Below the pieces are notes generated by a model. It saw only the letters and a list, made by a program, of their open reading frames with translations, did not search any database and was not told the origin of the DNA. From assembly GCA_035698885.1 (NCBI GenBank), contig DASSBJ010000147.1, positions 1-7,943 on the forward strand: 7,943 nt of DNA, read 5' to 3'. This DNA comes from VRUE01 sp035698885. Its GTDB lineage: Bacteria; Actinomycetota; Thermoleophilia; Solirubrobacterales; 70-9. Numbering within the stretch: position 1 is the stretch's first letter; each line of letters starts with the position of its first letter. The translations under genes and the position numbers were made by a program. Positions 6,722-7,943 of this stretch are shown piece after piece.

Positions 6722-6729
6722 TCGCCGCT

Positions 6730-7943
6730 GTGTCCGTGACCGATACGACCATCGCCCCTGCTGCAAACGGGTCCCCTGTGGAGGGCTCCGCCGGCCTGCT
6801 GCTCGAAGTCGACGGCAAAGTCGTTCCCAACTACGCGGCGACGATGGTCTCCTTCGACGAGGGCGACGTCGTCAAGGGGAAAGTCGTGCGGATCGACAAG
6901 GACGAGGTCCTCGTCGACATCGGCTACAAGTCGGAGGGCGTCATCCCCTCGACCGAGCTCTCGATCCGCAAGTCGGTCGACCCGGCGGACGAGGTCGGGC
7001 TGGGCGAGGAGATCGACGCGCTCGTGCTCACCAAAGAAGACTCCGAGGGCCGCCTCGTGCTCTCCAAGAAACGCGCCCGCTTCGAGAAGGCGTGGCGCAA
7101 AATCGAGGCCGCCGCCGAGTCGGGCGAACCGGTCGAAGGCAACGTGATCGAGGTCGTCAAGGGAGGCCTGATCCTCGACCTCGGGGTGCGCGGCTTCCTG
7201 CCCGCCTCGCTGGTCGACATCCGCCGCGTGCACAACCTCGACGAGTTCCTCGGCCAGACGCTCGAGTGCAAAGTGATCGAGCTCAACCGCAGCCGCAACA
7301 ACGTCGTGCTCTCGCGCCGCGCGGTGCTCGAGGAAGAGCGCAAGGAGGTGCGCGAGCAGATCCTCGGCCGGCTCGAGCCCGGCCAGGTGGTCGAGGGCAA
7401 GATCTCCAACATCGTCGACTTCGGCGCCTTCGTCGACCTCGACGGCATCGACGGCCTGATCCACATCTCCGAGCTCTCCTGGAGCCACGTCAACCACCCC
7501 ACCGAGGTGGTCTCGATCGGCGACACGGTGCGGATCAAAGTGCTCGACATCGACCGCGACCGCCAGCGCATCTCGCTCGGCCTCAAGCAGACCCAGGAGG
7601 ACCCGTGGCAGCGGGTGATCAGCACCCACCGTCCAGGCGACGTGCTCGAGGGCACGGTGACCAAGGTCGTCGCATTCGGCGCCTTCGTCGAGATCCTGCC
7701 CGGCGTCGAGGGCCTGGTGCACATCTCCGAGCTCGCCGACCACCACGTCGAGAGCCCGAGCGAGGTCGTCGAGCCGAACTCGAGCCTGAACGTGAAGATC
7801 CTCGAGATCGACGAGGAGCGGCGCCGCCTCTCGCTCAGCATCAAGCGGGTCGAGGGGCAGAACATGCCGATGGGCGACCTCGGGGAACAGATCGAAGCGG
7901 CTGGGTCGGAGGACGTACAGGACGAGACGTCTCAGCCCGCGGG
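6730..7943 (+). CDS. rpsA: 30S ribosomal protein S1 (3' end outside window)
   Basis: At least 404 codons are visible with no stop before the window ends. The protein binds mRNA on the 30S subunit. After a variable 40-residue N-terminus come four S1 RNA-binding (OB-fold) repeats at about 43-115, 133-197, 218-287 and 303-373. Repeat 1 carries KSEGVIPSTELS and VLSKKRA; repeat 2 KGGLILDLGVRGFLPASLVD; repeat 3 VDFGAFVDLDGIDGLIHISE; repeat 4 VAFGAFVEILPGVEGLVHIS. Four repeats followed by an acidic, low-complexity tail (EQIEAAGSEDVQDE) fit the actinobacterial S1 rather than the six-repeat E. coli form, although the C-terminus is not seen in full. The start is uncertain: in-frame GTGs lie at 6712, 6730 and 6736, none with a Shine-Dalgarno. 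The first ATG (6844) would leave repeat 1 almost without an N-terminal lead. The opposite-strand flavoprotein starts only 36 bp away. Confidence 0.95.
   Translation, partial: MSVTDTTIAPAANGSPVEGSAGLLLEVDGKVVPNYAATMVSFDEGDVVKGKVVRIDKDEVLVDIGYKSEGVIPSTELSIRKSVDPADEVGLGEEIDALVLTKEDSEGRLVLSKKRARFEKAWRKIEAAAESGEPVEGNVIEVVKGGLILDLGVRGFLPASLVDIRRVHNLDEFLGQTLECKVIELNRSRNNVVLSRRAVLEEERKEVREQILGRLEPGQVVEGKISNIVDFGAFVDLDGIDGLIHISELSWSHVNHPTEVVSIGDTVRIKVLDIDRDRQRISLGLKQTQEDPWQRVISTHRPGDVLEGTVTKVVAFGAFVEILPGVEGLVHISELADHHVESPSEVVEPNSSLNVKILEIDEERRRLSLSIKRVEGQNMPMGDLGEQIEAAGSEDVQDETSQPA

Noticed and set aside
5456..6766. A 436-codon minus-strand frame over the flavoprotein gene
   Set aside because: It is an Arg/Ala-rich shadow. 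The adjacent frame carries the FAD-binding motifs without interruption.
6711..6843. rpsA starting at ATG 6844
   Set aside because: This would leave almost nothing ahead of the first S1 repeat and ignores three in-frame GTG codons closer to the -10-like element.

Overview
The window is chromosomal, very GC-rich bacterial DNA with dense, ordinary housekeeping content. There are six protein-coding genes, no RNA gene, no mobile element and no CRISPR array. The GC-rich third codon positions, the polA/rpsA neighbourhood, a four-repeat S1 protein, an ACT-domain malic enzyme and the near absence of Shine-Dalgarno sequences all point to Actinobacteria in the broad sense. A deep lineage such as Thermoleophilia would fit, because the PolA O-helix reads NFG rather than the SYG I recall from mycobacterial PolA. 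That lineage assignment is inference.

Layout. Positions 1-105 are non-coding and carry nested inverted repeats. On the minus strand, a TIGR01777/YfcH-type NAD(P)-dependent epimerase (106-1011) lies directly downstream of an ACT-domain malic enzyme (1016-2473). The two are separated by 4 nt and look translationally coupled. Only 26 bp separates the malic enzyme start from the divergent polA (2500-5142, plus), a Pol I with an intact 5' nuclease and polymerase but a degenerate proofreading domain. A small five-helix YdcZ/DUF606 membrane protein (5152-5589, plus) follows polA after 9 nt. A minus-strand FAD oxidoreductase of the geranylgeranyl-reductase type (5494-6693) converges on it and overlaps its 3' end by 96 bp. 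After another very short divergent gap, rpsA (ribosomal protein S1) starts near 6730 and runs off the window's right edge.

How the genes relate. polA and rpsA are near neighbours in some actinobacterial genomes; here a transporter and a flavoprotein sit between them. No shared pathway is evident across the six genes. The malic enzyme feeds central carbon metabolism, polA and rpsA serve replication/repair and translation, and the remaining three cannot be given a substrate.

I found no convincing undescribed system. The most interesting structural signal is that both divergent gene pairs have tiny intergenic gaps, and each of the four start codons has a -10-like hexamer ending 7-8 nt upstream. 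This suggests leaderless transcripts from compact back-to-back promoters. The long convergent coding overlap is the second item worth checking.
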